64,000 bases of DNA from Streptomyces chartreusis (GTDB taxonomy: Bacteria > Actinomycetota > Actinomycetes > Streptomycetales > Streptomycetaceae): assembly GCF_008704715.1 (NCBI RefSeq), contig NZ_CP023689.1:4898001-4962000 (forward strand). Reading direction: 5' to 3'. Numbering within the stretch: the stretch's first letter is position 1; each line of letters begins with the position of its first letter. The notes beneath the pieces are model-generated. The model was not told the origin of the DNA. It saw only the letters and a program-made list of their open reading frames with translations, and did not search any database. Positions 17,010 through 25,747 of this stretch are shown piece by piece. A program made the position numbers and the translations under genes.

Positions 17010-18086
17010 CTAGCCGAGCAATGCCGCCAGCTCCGCTTCCCGCGCCGCGACCTGGGCCAGCAACTGCTCGGCGATCTCGTCGAGAAGACGGTCCGGGTCG
17101 TCCGGGGCCAGGCGGAGCATCGCGCCGATCGCGCTCTCCTCCAGGTCCTTCGCGACCAGCGTGAGCATCTCCTTGCGCTGCGCCAGCCATTCGAGGCGGG
17201 CGTAGAGCTCCTCGCTGGGAGTCGGGCCCTGCTCCTTGGGCGCGGGCCCCGCGGCCCACTCCTCGGCCAGCTCCCGCAGCAGCGCCTCGTCCCCACGGGC
17301 ATAGGCGGCGTTGACGCGGGTGATGAACTCCTCGCGCCTTGCCCGCTCGGCCTCCTCCTGCGCGAGGTCGGGGTGGGCCTTGCGGGCCAGCTCGCGGTAG
17401 AGCTTGCGGGCCTCGTCGCTCGGGCGCACCCGCTGCGGGGGCCGTACCGGCTGATCCGTGAGCATCGCCGCGGCCTCCGGGAACAGCCCTTCGCCGTCCA
17501 TCCAGCCGTGGAACAGCTCCTCGACACCGGGCATCGGCATCACCCGGGCACGGGCCTCGTCGGCCTTGCGGATGTCCTCGGGGTCACCGGTACGGGCGGC
17601 GACGGCCTCGGCGATCCGGGCGTCCAGCTCGTCGAGGCGCGTGTACATCGGGCCGAGCTTCTGGTGGTGCAGCCGGGAGAAGTTGTCCACCTCGACCCGG
17701 AAGGTCTCCACCGCGATCTCGTACTCGATCAGCGCCTGCTCGGCGGCCCGCACGGCCCGCTCCAACCGCGCCTCGGGCCGCTCGGCCGGTTCCTCCACAG
17801 CCACGGCATCCTCTGCCGCGGCCACGGCTTCGTCAGCGACCGCCACGGCTTCGTCAGCGGCCGCCGCAGCCTCCTCGGCCGACTCCACAGCTCCTTCGGC
17901 CGGCTCCACAGCTTCGTCGGCCGGCTGCTGGGCTTCTCCTGCCGACTCCGCGGCTGTATCTGCCGTCTCGGCGGCCGTCACCCGCGCCTCACCACCCTGC
18001 TCGACTCCGCCGACGGGCACCTCGGCACCGTTCGGCGCCCCCTCACCAGCGGGCTCGGCCTGGGACTGCTCAGCTTCCGGCGTCAT
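17010..18086 (-). CDS. J-domain-like protein with acidic N-terminus
   Basis: A 358-residue cytoplasmic protein. Residues 1-115 are an Ala/Glu-rich low-complexity tail with repeated DEAVAVADEAV-type units. A predicted coiled coil follows (about 120-175). The region KLYRELARKAHPDLAQEE contains an HPD tripeptide in the right helix context of a J-domain, which would stimulate DnaK ATPase. The C-terminal 100 residues are helical and acidic. The ATG at 18086 was chosen; a GTG one codon upstream is possible. The client is unknown. Confidence 0.7.
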   Translation of the reverse strand: MTPEAEQSQAEPAGEGAPNGAEVPVGGVEQGGEARVTAAETADTAAESAGEAQQPADEAVEPAEGAVESAEEAAAAADEAVAVADEAVAAAEDAVAVEEPAERPEARLERAVRAAEQALIEYEIAVETFRVEVDNFSRLHHQKLGPMYTRLDELDARIAEAVAARTGDPEDIRKADEARARVMPMPGVEELFHGWMDGEGLFPEAAAMLTDQPVRPPQRVRPSDEARKLYRELARKAHPDLAQEEAERARREEFITRVNAAYARGDEALLRELAEEWAAGPAPKEQGPTPSEELYARLEWLAQRKEMLTLVAKDLEESAIGAMLRLAPDDPDRLLDEIAEQLLAQVAAREAELAALLG

Positions 18087-18420
18087 CACCCGCCCAGCGT
18101 AGGCCACACCGGGCCCGGCCCTTCGAACACCGGCATCGCCACCGACGCCGATCCGGGGGCGCGGAACCGTCCGGCGACCGTTGCCCCGGGGGAGGCGGGC
18201 GTCACGGGCAGGGAAGCGTCCGCCACCGGCCGCTGGGCGTGCGGCGCACGCCGAGCAGCGTCGGTCACCCGCCGGGAAGCGTCCGTCCCCCGCCGGGCGG
18301 CCTCGGCCCTGCCCCAAAGCGTCCGTCCACAAAGCGTCCGTCCACACCGGGCGGCCTCGGCGCCATGCCCCAGCCGCCCGTCATACGCCGGACGGCGTCC
18401 TCACACGCCGGAGGCGTCCG
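18087..18420. repeat. intergenic region with short GC-rich direct repeats
   Basis: No gene is supported in these 334 bp. AAAGCGTCCGTCCAC is perfectly duplicated in tandem (18316-18330 and 18331-18345). CCGGGCGGCCTCGG occurs twice (18293-18306 and 18347-18360). GCGTCCGT recurs several more times, and ACGCCGGA-type units occur near 18380-18420. It looks like slippage-driven sequence between two minus-strand genes. Confidence 0.6.
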
Positions 18421-19887
18421 TCATACGCCCATCTCCGCCGCGATCCGCCCGTCCCGCACCGCCGTCACGAGTTCGGCGTGGTCCGCCTCGGTGCGGTCGG
18501 CGTAGGCGAGGGCGAACTCGGCGATCGCCTCGTCCAGTTCCTCGTTCTTGCCGCAGTAGCCCGCGATCAGGCGGGGGTCGGCGCTGTGGGAGTGGGCGCG
18601 GGCCAGGAGGGCGCCGGTCATGCGGGCGTAGTCGTCTATCTGGTCGGCGGCCAGCGCGGCCGGGTCGACGCTGCCCTTGCGGTTGCGGAACTGGCGGACC
18701 TGGAAGGGGAGTCCGTCGACCGTCGTCCAGCCGAGCAGGATGTCGCTGACGACCTGCATGCGCTTCTGGCCGAGAACCACGCGCCGCCCCTCGTGGTCCG
18801 TGCCGGGCGCCTCGAAGCCGGCCGTCACCAGGTGCGGGACCAGGGCGGAGGGGCGGGCCTCCTTCACCTGAAGGACCAGCGGCTCGCCGCGGTGGTCCAG
18901 CAGCAGGACCACGTAGGAGCGGGTGCCCACGCTGCCGGTGCCGACCACGCGGAACGCCACGTCGTGCACCGCGTGCCGGGACAGCAGCGGGTGGCGGTCC
19001 TCGGAGAGGGTCGTGACGTAGCTCTCCAGGGACGCGGCCACCGCGGCCGCCTCCTCGTCCGGCACCCGGCGCAGCACCGGCGGAGCGTCGACGAAGCTGC
19101 GCCCGCCGTCCTCGGTCGGCGCAGTCGACTTCGCGGCGAAGCGGCCGCTGGTGTTGGCCCGCGCCTTCTCCGCGACCCGCTCCAGTGTGCCGAGCAGGTC
19201 ATGGGCGTCGGTGTGGGAGACGAGCTCCTCGTCCGCGATCGCGTTCCACGCGTCCAGCACCGGGAGCTTGGCCAGCAGCCGCATGGTGCGCCGGTAGGAA
19301 CCGACGGTGTCGTGCGCGGCCTTGCGGCACTTGTCCTCGTCGGCGCCGGCCTCCCGGCCCGCGAGCACGAGCGAGGTGGCGAGCCGCTTGAGGTCCCACT
19401 CCCAGGGGCCGTACAGCGTCTCGTCGAAGTCGTTCAGGTCGATGACCAGGCCGCCGCGGGCGTCGGCGTACAGCCCGAAATTCGCCGCGTGCGCGTCGCC
19501 GCAGATCTGTGCGCGGATCCGGGTCATGGGGGTGCGGGCGAGGTCGTAGGCCATGAGCCCGGCCGAGCCGCGCAGGAACGCGAAGGGCGTCGCCGCCATC
19601 CTGCCGACCCTTATCGGGGTGAGGTCGGTGAGCCGGCCGAGGTTGGACTCCTCGACGGCGGCCACGGCGCCGGGGCGGGAGGCGTCCAGGTCGAACACCG
19701 CGTGCTCGGCGCGCGGTACCCGCTTGCGCAGCTCCTTGCCCTCCTCCTTCGGCGATCCGCCGCCGGGCCACTCGGCGAACCCCTGCACGCGCGGCAGCCG
19801 ACGCGCCGCGGACGCCGTGCGCTCCCCGGACTCCGACGCCGCCGCAGCCGCCTCCGCCGCCACAGCCTCGGCACCGACCTCGGTCAT
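18421..19887 (-). CDS. DUF2252 family protein
   Basis: A 488-residue DUF2252 protein, distantly kinase-like. Recognisable parts are the ICGDAHAANFGLYAD motif (near 128) and the following VIDLNDFDETLYGPWEWDLKRLATS, which resembles the catalytic and metal loops of aminoglycoside phosphotransferase-fold proteins. The N-terminal 30 residues are Ala/Glu-rich. It has no membrane segment or signal peptide. Function is unknown. The upstream region holds a perfect DnaA box (TGTGGACAA, 19966-19974) and a weaker one (19984-19992). It is monocistronic. Confidence 0.82.
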   Translation of the reverse strand: MTEVGAEAVAAEAAAAASESGERTASAARRLPRVQGFAEWPGGGSPKEEGKELRKRVPRAEHAVFDLDASRPGAVAAVEESNLGRLTDLTPIRVGRMAATPFAFLRGSAGLMAYDLARTPMTRIRAQICGDAHAANFGLYADARGGLVIDLNDFDETLYGPWEWDLKRLATSLVLAGREAGADEDKCRKAAHDTVGSYRRTMRLLAKLPVLDAWNAIADEELVSHTDAHDLLGTLERVAEKARANTSGRFAAKSTAPTEDGGRSFVDAPPVLRRVPDEEAAAVAASLESYVTTLSEDRHPLLSRHAVHDVAFRVVGTGSVGTRSYVVLLLDHRGEPLVLQVKEARPSALVPHLVTAGFEAPGTDHEGRRVVLGQKRMQVVSDILLGWTTVDGLPFQVRQFRNRKGSVDPAALAADQIDDYARMTGALLARAHSHSADPRLIAGYCGKNEELDEAIAEFALAYADRTEADHAELVTAVRDGRIAAEMGV

Positions 19888-20113
19888 ACCGACCGCCTCC
19901 CCCGCTCACGCACGAACATCAACTCGTGCCGACGTTACAACCGGTGGCCGGAACGCGTCAGACCCTGTGGACAACTCCGCAGATGTGGAAAACCCGCTTG
20001 GCGGTGCCGGTGTCCTCCTGCGGCCGACGGGGGGCAAGTGGCCGAGGGGCGTGGGCGCGCGGGGGCGTACAGCAGGAGCAGGGCCTGGCCCGCCCACTCA
20101 CCCGCAACGACCT

Positions 20114-20476
20114 TCAGCAGCCCTCCGGCCGCTCCCCGTCCCCCAGGTACTTCTTCGCCCATCCGCCCAACTCGGCCAGCGCGGGCTCCAGCGCCGCCCC
20201 CGACTCCGTCAGCCGGTACACCACCCGCAGCGGCGGCCCCTCGTAGACCTCACGCACCACCAGTCCCGCCGCGGCGAGCTCGGTGAGCCGGTCGGAGAGC
20301 ATGCGCTCGCTGATGCCCGGGATCGCCCGGCGCAGGGCGACGAAGTAGGCGGGGCCCGAGGTCAGGACGGACACGATCGGGCCGGTCCACCGCTTTCCGA
20401 GCAGCTGGAAGACGCGGTTGATCCCCTCGTCGACCCGCTTGCACTGCGCCACGTCGTGACTCTGCTCACCCGCCAT
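20114..20476 (-). CDS. HxlR family transcriptional regulator
   Basis: A 120-residue winged-helix regulator of the HxlR type, with a conserved N-terminal cysteine (C12), LLGKRWTGPIVSVL, the recognition region FVALRRAIPGISERMLSDRLTELAAAGLV (two adjoining helices, about 45-73), and the wing VYEGPPLRVVYRLTESG. HxlR proteins often sense reactive electrophiles or quinones through cysteine. It is divergent from the azoreductase gene, whose products and substrates are quinones or azo compounds, so it probably controls that gene. Confidence 0.85.
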   Translation of the reverse strand: MAGEQSHDVAQCKRVDEGINRVFQLLGKRWTGPIVSVLTSGPAYFVALRRAIPGISERMLSDRLTELAAAGLVVREVYEGPPLRVVYRLTESGAALEPALAELGGWAKKYLGDGERPEGC

Positions 20477-20627
20477 GCCCTTCAGGGTACTGCCCTGCGG
20501 TACGGGGATGAAAAAAAGTAAGTGACTGTGTTATCCATAGTCGAGTACGAACTTTCAGTTCCTGCGGACAGGTACGTCCCTGTACACGGAATCCCCCTGC
20601 CCGCTCCCGTCCTTCCTGGAGACCCCC

Positions 20628-21278
20628 ATGGCCACGCTCCTGCACATCGACTCCTCGGTCTTCTCGACCGGCGCCTCCTCCTCCCGTGCCGTCACCGACG
20701 CCTTCCGGCGCATCTGGCAGGAGCAGCACCCCGAGGGCACGGTGATCCACCGCGACCTCGCCGCGCAGCCGGTGCCGCACATCGACGCCCACTCCCACAC
20801 CGCGGGCTTCTCCGATCCGGCGACGCACACCCCGGAGCAGGCGGCCGCCTTCGCCGAGCGCGTGAAGCTGATCGAGGAGCTGGAGAGCGCGGACGCCGTG
20901 CTGATCGGCGCTCCGATGTACAACCTGACGATCCCGTCGACCCTGAAGGCCTACCTGGACAACGTGGTGCTGATGGGCCGTACCGCGGGCGACGCCCAGT
21001 CGATCAAGGGGACCCCGGTCACCGTCGTCGCCAGCCGCGGCGGCGCGTACGGTCCGGGCACCCCGCGCGAGGGCTATGAGTACGTGCAGAACTACCTGTC
21101 GGCGATCCTGGCCGACTTCCTCGGCGCCGACCTCGACTTCATCGTCCCGGAGCTGACGATGGCCCCGGCCAACCCCGCGATGGCCGAGCTGGTCCCCCTC
21201 TTCGAGGCCTCCCGTGAGCGCGCCCTCGACGAGGCCACCACCAAGGCCAAGCAGCTGGCCCAGAAGCTCGCGGCGTAA
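20628..21278 (+). CDS. azoR: FMN-dependent NADH-azoreductase (AzoR-like)
   Basis: A 216-residue flavodoxin-fold oxidoreductase. MATLLHIDSSVFSTGASSSRAV is the FMN phosphate-binding start, and MYNLTIPSTLKAYLDNV and ASRGGAYGPG are typical of AzoR. It reduces quinones and azo bonds with NADH. The ATG follows GGAGACCCCC. A 12-bp stem terminator follows at 21356. It is divergent from an HxlR regulator, a common pairing for electrophile-responsive reductases. Confidence 0.87.
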   Translation: MATLLHIDSSVFSTGASSSRAVTDAFRRIWQEQHPEGTVIHRDLAAQPVPHIDAHSHTAGFSDPATHTPEQAAAFAERVKLIEELESADAVLIGAPMYNLTIPSTLKAYLDNVVLMGRTAGDAQSIKGTPVTVVASRGGAYGPGTPREGYEYVQNYLSAILADFLGADLDFIVPELTMAPANPAMAELVPLFEASRERALDEATTKAKQLAQKLAA

Positions 21279-21355
21279 CGCCGGCCGGCCGGTCCACCGA
21301 GCGCACCGGCCCGCGCCGCCGGCCACACCAGCAGCTCCGACGGCCGCACACACGC

Positions 21356-21388
21356 GTGGAGCCCCGCAACGCCACAGCGGGGCTCCAC
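21356..21388 (+). terminator. stem-loop terminator after the azoreductase gene
   Basis: A perfect 12-bp stem (GTGGAGCCCCGC with its complement) and a 9-nt loop, 77 bp after the stop codon. Copies of CACACACGCGT flank it (21347 and 21386). There is no U-run, as is common in Streptomyces terminators. Confidence 0.65.
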
Positions 21389-21550
21389 ACACGCGTAGCG
21401 GCCGTTCGGCCTCAACGCCTCCCCCATCCCCCTACGACGACCTACGACGACGCCTATCCGGGAGTCACCCGCCGCCTCGCACGGGCCCCAGCCCCGCGCC
21501 CCGTCAGCCCCGCCCCCACCCGCCCCCGCACCCCCCGGCACAATCACCGC

Positions 21551-21913
21551 ATGCATGCGATCTCAGTCGTCCTCGTCGCCCTCATGGCGCTGCTGCACGC
21601 CTACATCCTGGTGCTGGAGATGTTCCTGTGGCAGCGCGGCCCGGGCCGCGGCCTCTCCGGCTTCGACGCCGAAATGGCCCGCGCCACCGCGCCGCTGGCC
21701 GCGAACCAGGGCCTCTACAACGGCTTCCTGGCCGCGGGCCTGGTCTGGGGGCTGATCGCCGACGACCCGACCGGTCGCCAGGTCCAGATCTTCTTCCTGT
21801 CCTGCATGGTCGTCGCCGGCGTCTACGGCGCGGCCACCGCCAACCGCCGCATCCTCTTCGTCCAGGCCCTGCCCGCCGCCGTGACGCTCGCCACGGTCGT
21901 CGCGGCGGGCTGA
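21551..21913 (+). CDS. DUF1304 family small membrane protein
   Basis: 120 residues with four membrane helices (about 5-25, 56-70, 79-96 and 102-119), matching the DUF1304 family. Characteristic are LEMFLWQRGPGRGLSGFD at the first loop and ANQGLYNGFLAAGLVWG at the second helix. The ATG at 21551 was chosen because the longer frame upstream is Pro-rich and not family-like. Function is unknown. It stands alone between the azoreductase terminator and the tRNA-Leu terminator. Confidence 0.82.
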   Translation: MHAISVVLVALMALLHAYILVLEMFLWQRGPGRGLSGFDAEMARATAPLAANQGLYNGFLAAGLVWGLIADDPTGRQVQIFFLSCMVVAGVYGAATANRRILFVQALPAAVTLATVVAAG

Positions 21914-22027
21914 GCCGCTGCCCCGGCACTCGGCCCGTGCCGTGACCTGAGAGCTTCATCACAGGTCACGGCACCAAGAGGCCCTGCCGCGAGGGTGGTG
22001 GACAGCACAACGTGGCGAACACAACAG

Positions 22028-22061
22028 AAGAGGCGGCATCGTGTTGACGATGCCGCCTCTT
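22028..22061 (-). terminator. terminator of tRNA-Leu
   Basis: A perfect 15-bp stem (AAGAGGCGGCATCGT and complement) with a 4-nt loop, beginning 7 bp downstream of the tRNA on the minus strand. Confidence 0.85.
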
Positions 22062-22067
22062 CGAGAG

Positions 22068-22151
22068 TGCGCGAGGGGGGAGTTGAACCCCCACGCCCTT
22101 GCGGGCACTGGAACCTGAATCCAGCGCGTCTGCCTATTCCGCCACCCGCGC
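22068..22151 (-). tRNA. tRNA-Leu (anticodon CAG)
   Basis: An 84-nt class II tRNA. Acceptor stem GCGCGGG pairs with CTCGCGC. The anticodon loop is TTCAGGT in a 5-bp stem. A long variable arm follows (TGCCCGCAAGGGCG), and the T-arm is GGGGGTTCAACTCCCCC. The CCA end is not encoded. It is followed at once by a strong terminator. Confidence 0.95.
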
Positions 22152-22656
22152 ATTGGGTGTGTCCTCGGGGCCTTGCCTTGCGGTCCGGCGCCTTCCGACA
22201 CCCAGAACATTAGCACGGCGGCCAGGGTGGGTTCACATCCCTTATCCGCAGGCAGCCGCCCGCCCAGGCCGGTGCGGGCGCCCACCAGCGCAGTCGCCGA
22301 AGACCCCGGCACGGTGACCGATCCGCGGCCGCCCGCACTCCGTATCAGGGAGTACATGTTCACGTATCAACCTCGTACCGGTCCTGGGCATCTCCCCAGA
22401 AGCCGGTCGGGGTCCACAGTCAGGTGCGGGACACTGGTTTGCGGCCGCCTCTACGATCCATGGGAAGACTGTGTCCTCGAAGAGTTCGAAGGGGAGCTCC
22501 GGAGGGAACTTCGAGGGCGTCGACACCCGTCGACCGGGCCGACAGGGGGAACCAGCCGATTTACCGGCGCGTGGATACGATCAGTAAGCAGTACCAGGTA
22601 AGGCAGTGCCCGCCCGGCGGGATGCAGGACCAAGCAGGCTACGGAGGAGGTGCCCC
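22152..22656. other. intergenic region upstream of the fhaA operon
   Basis: About 500 bp with no supported gene: the frames here are short and lack ribosome sites or family features. It must carry the promoter of tRNA-Leu (minus) and of the fhaA-pknB operon (plus). A strong ribosome binding site (GGAGGAGG) sits 6 bp before the fhaA ATG. Confidence 0.6.
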
Positions 22657-23523
22657 ATGGGAGTCCTGAAGAAGTTCGAGCAGCGTCTCGAAGGTCTGGT
22701 CAACGGCACCTTCGCCAAGGTGTTCAAGTCCGAGGTCCAGCCCGTGGAGATCGCCGGCGCGCTTCAGCGCGAGTGCGACAACAACGCGACGATCTGGAAC
22801 CGCGACCGGACCGTCGTACCCAATGACTTCATCGTGGAGCTGAGCACGCCGGACTTCGAGCGGCTGAGCCCCTACTCGGGCCAGCTCGGCGACGAGCTCG
22901 CCGGCATGGTCCGCGACTACGCCAAGCAGCAGCGCTACACCTTCATGGGCCCGATCAAGGTGCACCTGGAGAAGGCCGACGATCTCGACACCGGCCTGTA
23001 CCGCGTGCGCAGCCGTACGCTCGCCGGCTCCACCGATCAGCAGGGCCAGCAGGCCCCCGCACCCGCCGCCCCGCCCGGGCGGCCCGGCGGCGCCCAGGGC
23101 GGCTACGGCTACCCTCAGCCCGCCGCGCCCGCGGGAGCCCCGCCCATGCCGCCGTCGCCGCCCGGCGGACGCCCCGGCGGCTACGGCTACCCGCAGCCCG
23201 CGGGTGGCCAGCGTCCTCCCGCCGCACCCGCGGCAGGCGGCCGCACCCGCTACTGGATCGAGATCAACGGCACCCGCCATCAGATCTCCCGCGCCACGCT
23301 CGTGCTGGGTCGCAGCACCGACGCCGACGTGCGGATCGACGACCCCGGCGTCTCCCGCCGGCACTGCGAGATCCGGACCGGAACGCCCTCGACGATCCAG
23401 GATCTCGGGTCCACCAACGGCATCGTGGTGGACGGGCAGCACACCACCCGCGCTACGCTCCGCGACGGCTCGCGGATCGTCGTGGGCAGCAGCACCATCA
23501 TTTACCGGCAAGCCGAAGGGTGA
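22657..23523 (+). CDS. fhaA: FHA-domain protein FhaA (DUF3662 plus FHA)
   Basis: A 288-residue phosphothreonine-binding adaptor. Residues 1-115 are the DUF3662 domain (MGVLKKFEQRLEGLVNGTFA onward). A Gly/Pro/Tyr-rich linker with two GGYGYPQPA-type repeats follows (about 125-200). The C-terminal FHA domain (about 205-287) holds the phosphopeptide loops LGRSTDADVRIDD, VSRRHCEI and LGSTNGI. In mycobacteria FhaA binds phosphorylated cell-wall factors such as MviN, and it is a target of PknB. It starts a six-gene plus-strand operon ending in pknB and lies 10 bp before fhaB. Confidence 0.92.
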   Translation: MGVLKKFEQRLEGLVNGTFAKVFKSEVQPVEIAGALQRECDNNATIWNRDRTVVPNDFIVELSTPDFERLSPYSGQLGDELAGMVRDYAKQQRYTFMGPIKVHLEKADDLDTGLYRVRSRTLAGSTDQQGQQAPAPAAPPGRPGGAQGGYGYPQPAAPAGAPPMPPSPPGGRPGGYGYPQPAGGQRPPAAPAAGGRTRYWIEINGTRHQISRATLVLGRSTDADVRIDDPGVSRRHCEIRTGTPSTIQDLGSTNGIVVDGQHTTRATLRDGSRIVVGSSTIIYRQAEG

Positions 23524-23533
23524 AGCGGGGGCA

Positions 23534-24049
23534 ATGTCAGAGCTGACCCTCACGGTCATGCGGCTGGGTTTCCTGGCCGTACTGTGGCTGTTCGTGATCG
23601 TGGCCGTGCAGGTCATCCGCAGCGACCTGTTCGGTACGCGTGTCACCCAGCGCGGGTCCAGGCGGGAGGCCGGACGGCAGCAGCAGGCTGCCAGGCAGGC
23701 CGCGGCGCCTCCGCAGCAGCGCGGCCAGCAGGCCGGCGGCCGGCAGCGCCGTAACGCTCCCTCGAAGCTGGTCGTGTCCGAAGGCACCCTGACCGGCACC
23801 ACCGTCGCGCTGCAGGGCCAGACCATCACCCTGGGCCGCGCGCACGACAGCACGATCGTGCTGGACGACGACTACGCCTCCAGCAGGCATGCCAGGATCT
23901 ACCCGGACCGCGACGGCCAGTGGATCGTCGAGGACCTGGGCTCCACCAACGGCACGTACCTCGACCGATCGCGGCTCACGACCCCGACACCGATTCCGCT
24001 GGGCGCGCCGATCCGCATCGGCAAGACCGTCATCGAGCTGCGGAAGTAG
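23534..24049 (+). CDS. fhaB: membrane-anchored FHA-domain protein FhaB
   Basis: A 171-residue protein with an N-terminal membrane helix (about 6-27), a Gln/Arg-rich linker, and a C-terminal FHA domain. The FHA signature is LGRAHDSTIVLDD, SSRHARI and LGSTNGTYLDRSR. It recruits phosphothreonine partners to the membrane; in mycobacteria FhaB (FipA) links PknB signalling to FtsZ and septation. It follows fhaA by 10 bp and precedes the PP2C phosphatase gene by about 80 bp, all in one operon. Confidence 0.9.
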   Translation: MSELTLTVMRLGFLAVLWLFVIVAVQVIRSDLFGTRVTQRGSRREAGRQQQAARQAAAPPQQRGQQAGGRQRRNAPSKLVVSEGTLTGTTVALQGQTITLGRAHDSTIVLDDDYASSRHARIYPDRDGQWIVEDLGSTNGTYLDRSRLTTPTPIPLGAPIRIGKTVIELRK

Positions 24050-24133
24050 TACGACAATGAGCGAGCGGAGCGAGCACGCAGCGGTGGCCCACACCAAGGG
24101 CCCCGGCGCGCTCCCGACCGGAGGGTGGGCACC

Positions 24134-25720
24134 GTGCGGATGTACCCGGAGCCGACGGGCGAGGTGCGCATGAGTCTGTCACTGCGCTTCGCCGCCGGAT
24201 CGCACAAAGGCATGATCCGGGAGGGCAACGAGGACTCCGGATACGCCGGACCCCGCCTGCTCGCCATCGCCGACGGCATGGGCGGCGCGGCCGCGGGCGA
24301 GGTCGCCTCCTCCGAGGCGATCTCCACCATCGTCGCCCTCGACGACGACGTCCCCGGCTCGGACATCCTCACCTCGCTCGGCACGGCCGTGCAGCGCGCC
24401 AACGACCAGCTGCGCTCGATGGTCGAGGAGGACCCCCAGCTCGAGGGCATGGGCACCACGCTCACCGCCCTGCTGTGGACCGGTCAGCGCCTCGGCCTCG
24501 TGCACGTCGGCGACTCGCGCGCCTACCTGCTGCGCGACGGCGTCCTCACGCAGATCACGCAGGACCACACCTGGGTGCAGCGGCTCGTCGACGAGGGCCG
24601 CATCACCGAGGAGGAGGCGACCACGCATCCGCAGCGCTCGCTGCTGATGCGCGCGCTGGGCAGCGGCGACCATGTCGAGCCCGACCTGTCGATCCGTGAA
24701 GTCCGCGCCGGCGACCGGTACTTGATCTGCTCCGACGGCCTGTCCGGCGTCGTGTCCCACCAGACCCTGGAGGACACCCTCGCCAGCTACCAGGGCCCAC
24801 AGGAGACCGTGCAGGAGCTCATCCAGCTCGCGCTGCGCGGCGGCGGCCCCGACAACATCACGGTGATCATCGCGGACGTCCTCGACCTGGACACCGGGGA
24901 CACCCTCGCCGGGCAGCTGTCCGACACCCCGGTCGTGGTCGGCGCGGTCGCCGAGAACCAGCCGCACCACCTGCACGACAACGGCATCATGCAGACCCCG
25001 GCCGGACGCGCCTCCGGGCTCGGCCGCCAGGTGCCCGGACAGGGCGGCGGGGGCGGCGAGTTCGGCCCGCCCGGCTCCGGCGACACCACCGGGTACGCCC
25101 CGGCGGGCGGCTTCGGGGACTACACCGACGACGACTTCGTCAAGCCCCGCAAGGGCCGCAGGTGGCTGAAGAGATCCTTCTACTCGGTCCTCGCGCTCGC
25201 CGTCATCGGCGGCGGGATGTACGGCGGCTGGCGCTGGACGCAGACGCAGTACTACGTCGGCACGAACGAGGAACACGTCGCCCTGTACCGCGGGATCAGC
25301 CAGGACCTGGCCTGGGTCTCGCTCTCGAAGGTGGAGAAGGATCACCCCGAGATCGAACTCAAGTACCTGCCGCCCTACCAGCAGAAGCTCGTCGAGGCGA
25401 CCATCGCCGAGGGCGGTCTGAAGGACGCCCAGGCGAAGATCGACGAACTCCAGCTCCAGGCCACCGCGTGCAAGAAGCGTGCCGCGCAGCAGGCCGCCCA
25501 GAGCGAGCAGAACGCCAAGACCGGTGAGGGCGAGGCCGGAGGCACCACGGGAACCACCCGTACCTCTCTTACGTCCAAGGCGACACCGACACCGAATCCC
25601 TCGGCGTCGACCAAGTCCCCGCCCCCGTCCACCTCCCCGACACCGACTGCGACGCCAAGCCCCGGCCCCACACTCTCGGAGGAAGAGCAGAAGGTCGTTT
25701 CGAACTGCGGTACGCAGTAG
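24134..25720 (+). CDS. pstP: membrane-anchored PP2C Ser/Thr phosphatase PstP
   Basis: About 528 residues. The N-terminal PP2C domain (to about 245) has the metal-binding motifs EGNEDS, ADGMGG, GDSRAYL, CSDGLSG and GGPDNITVI. A Gly-rich juxtamembrane linker leads to one membrane helix (SVLALAVIGGGMYGGWRW) and an external domain ending in a Thr/Pro/Ser-rich tail. PstP reverses phosphorylation by PknB-type kinases. The start is uncertain: GTG at 24134 has GGAGG 9 bp upstream, but ATG at 24170 also has GAGGTG and lies directly before the conserved LSLRFAAGSHKG. The catalytic domain is intact either way. Confidence 0.9.
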   Translation: MRMYPEPTGEVRMSLSLRFAAGSHKGMIREGNEDSGYAGPRLLAIADGMGGAAAGEVASSEAISTIVALDDDVPGSDILTSLGTAVQRANDQLRSMVEEDPQLEGMGTTLTALLWTGQRLGLVHVGDSRAYLLRDGVLTQITQDHTWVQRLVDEGRITEEEATTHPQRSLLMRALGSGDHVEPDLSIREVRAGDRYLICSDGLSGVVSHQTLEDTLASYQGPQETVQELIQLALRGGGPDNITVIIADVLDLDTGDTLAGQLSDTPVVVGAVAENQPHHLHDNGIMQTPAGRASGLGRQVPGQGGGGGEFGPPGSGDTTGYAPAGGFGDYTDDDFVKPRKGRRWLKRSFYSVLALAVIGGGMYGGWRWTQTQYYVGTNEEHVALYRGISQDLAWVSLSKVEKDHPEIELKYLPPYQQKLVEATIAEGGLKDAQAKIDELQLQATACKKRAAQQAAQSEQNAKTGEGEAGGTTGTTRTSLTSKATPTPNPSASTKSPPPSTSPTPTATPSPGPTLSEEEQKVVSNCGTQ

Positions 25721-25747
25721 GCAAGCCGCGAGAGGCCCCGTCACACC

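Noticed and set aside
22152..22656. Several short open frames upstream of fhaA
   Set aside because: No ribosome sites, no motif, and codon use unlike the real genes; the region looks like promoter DNA.
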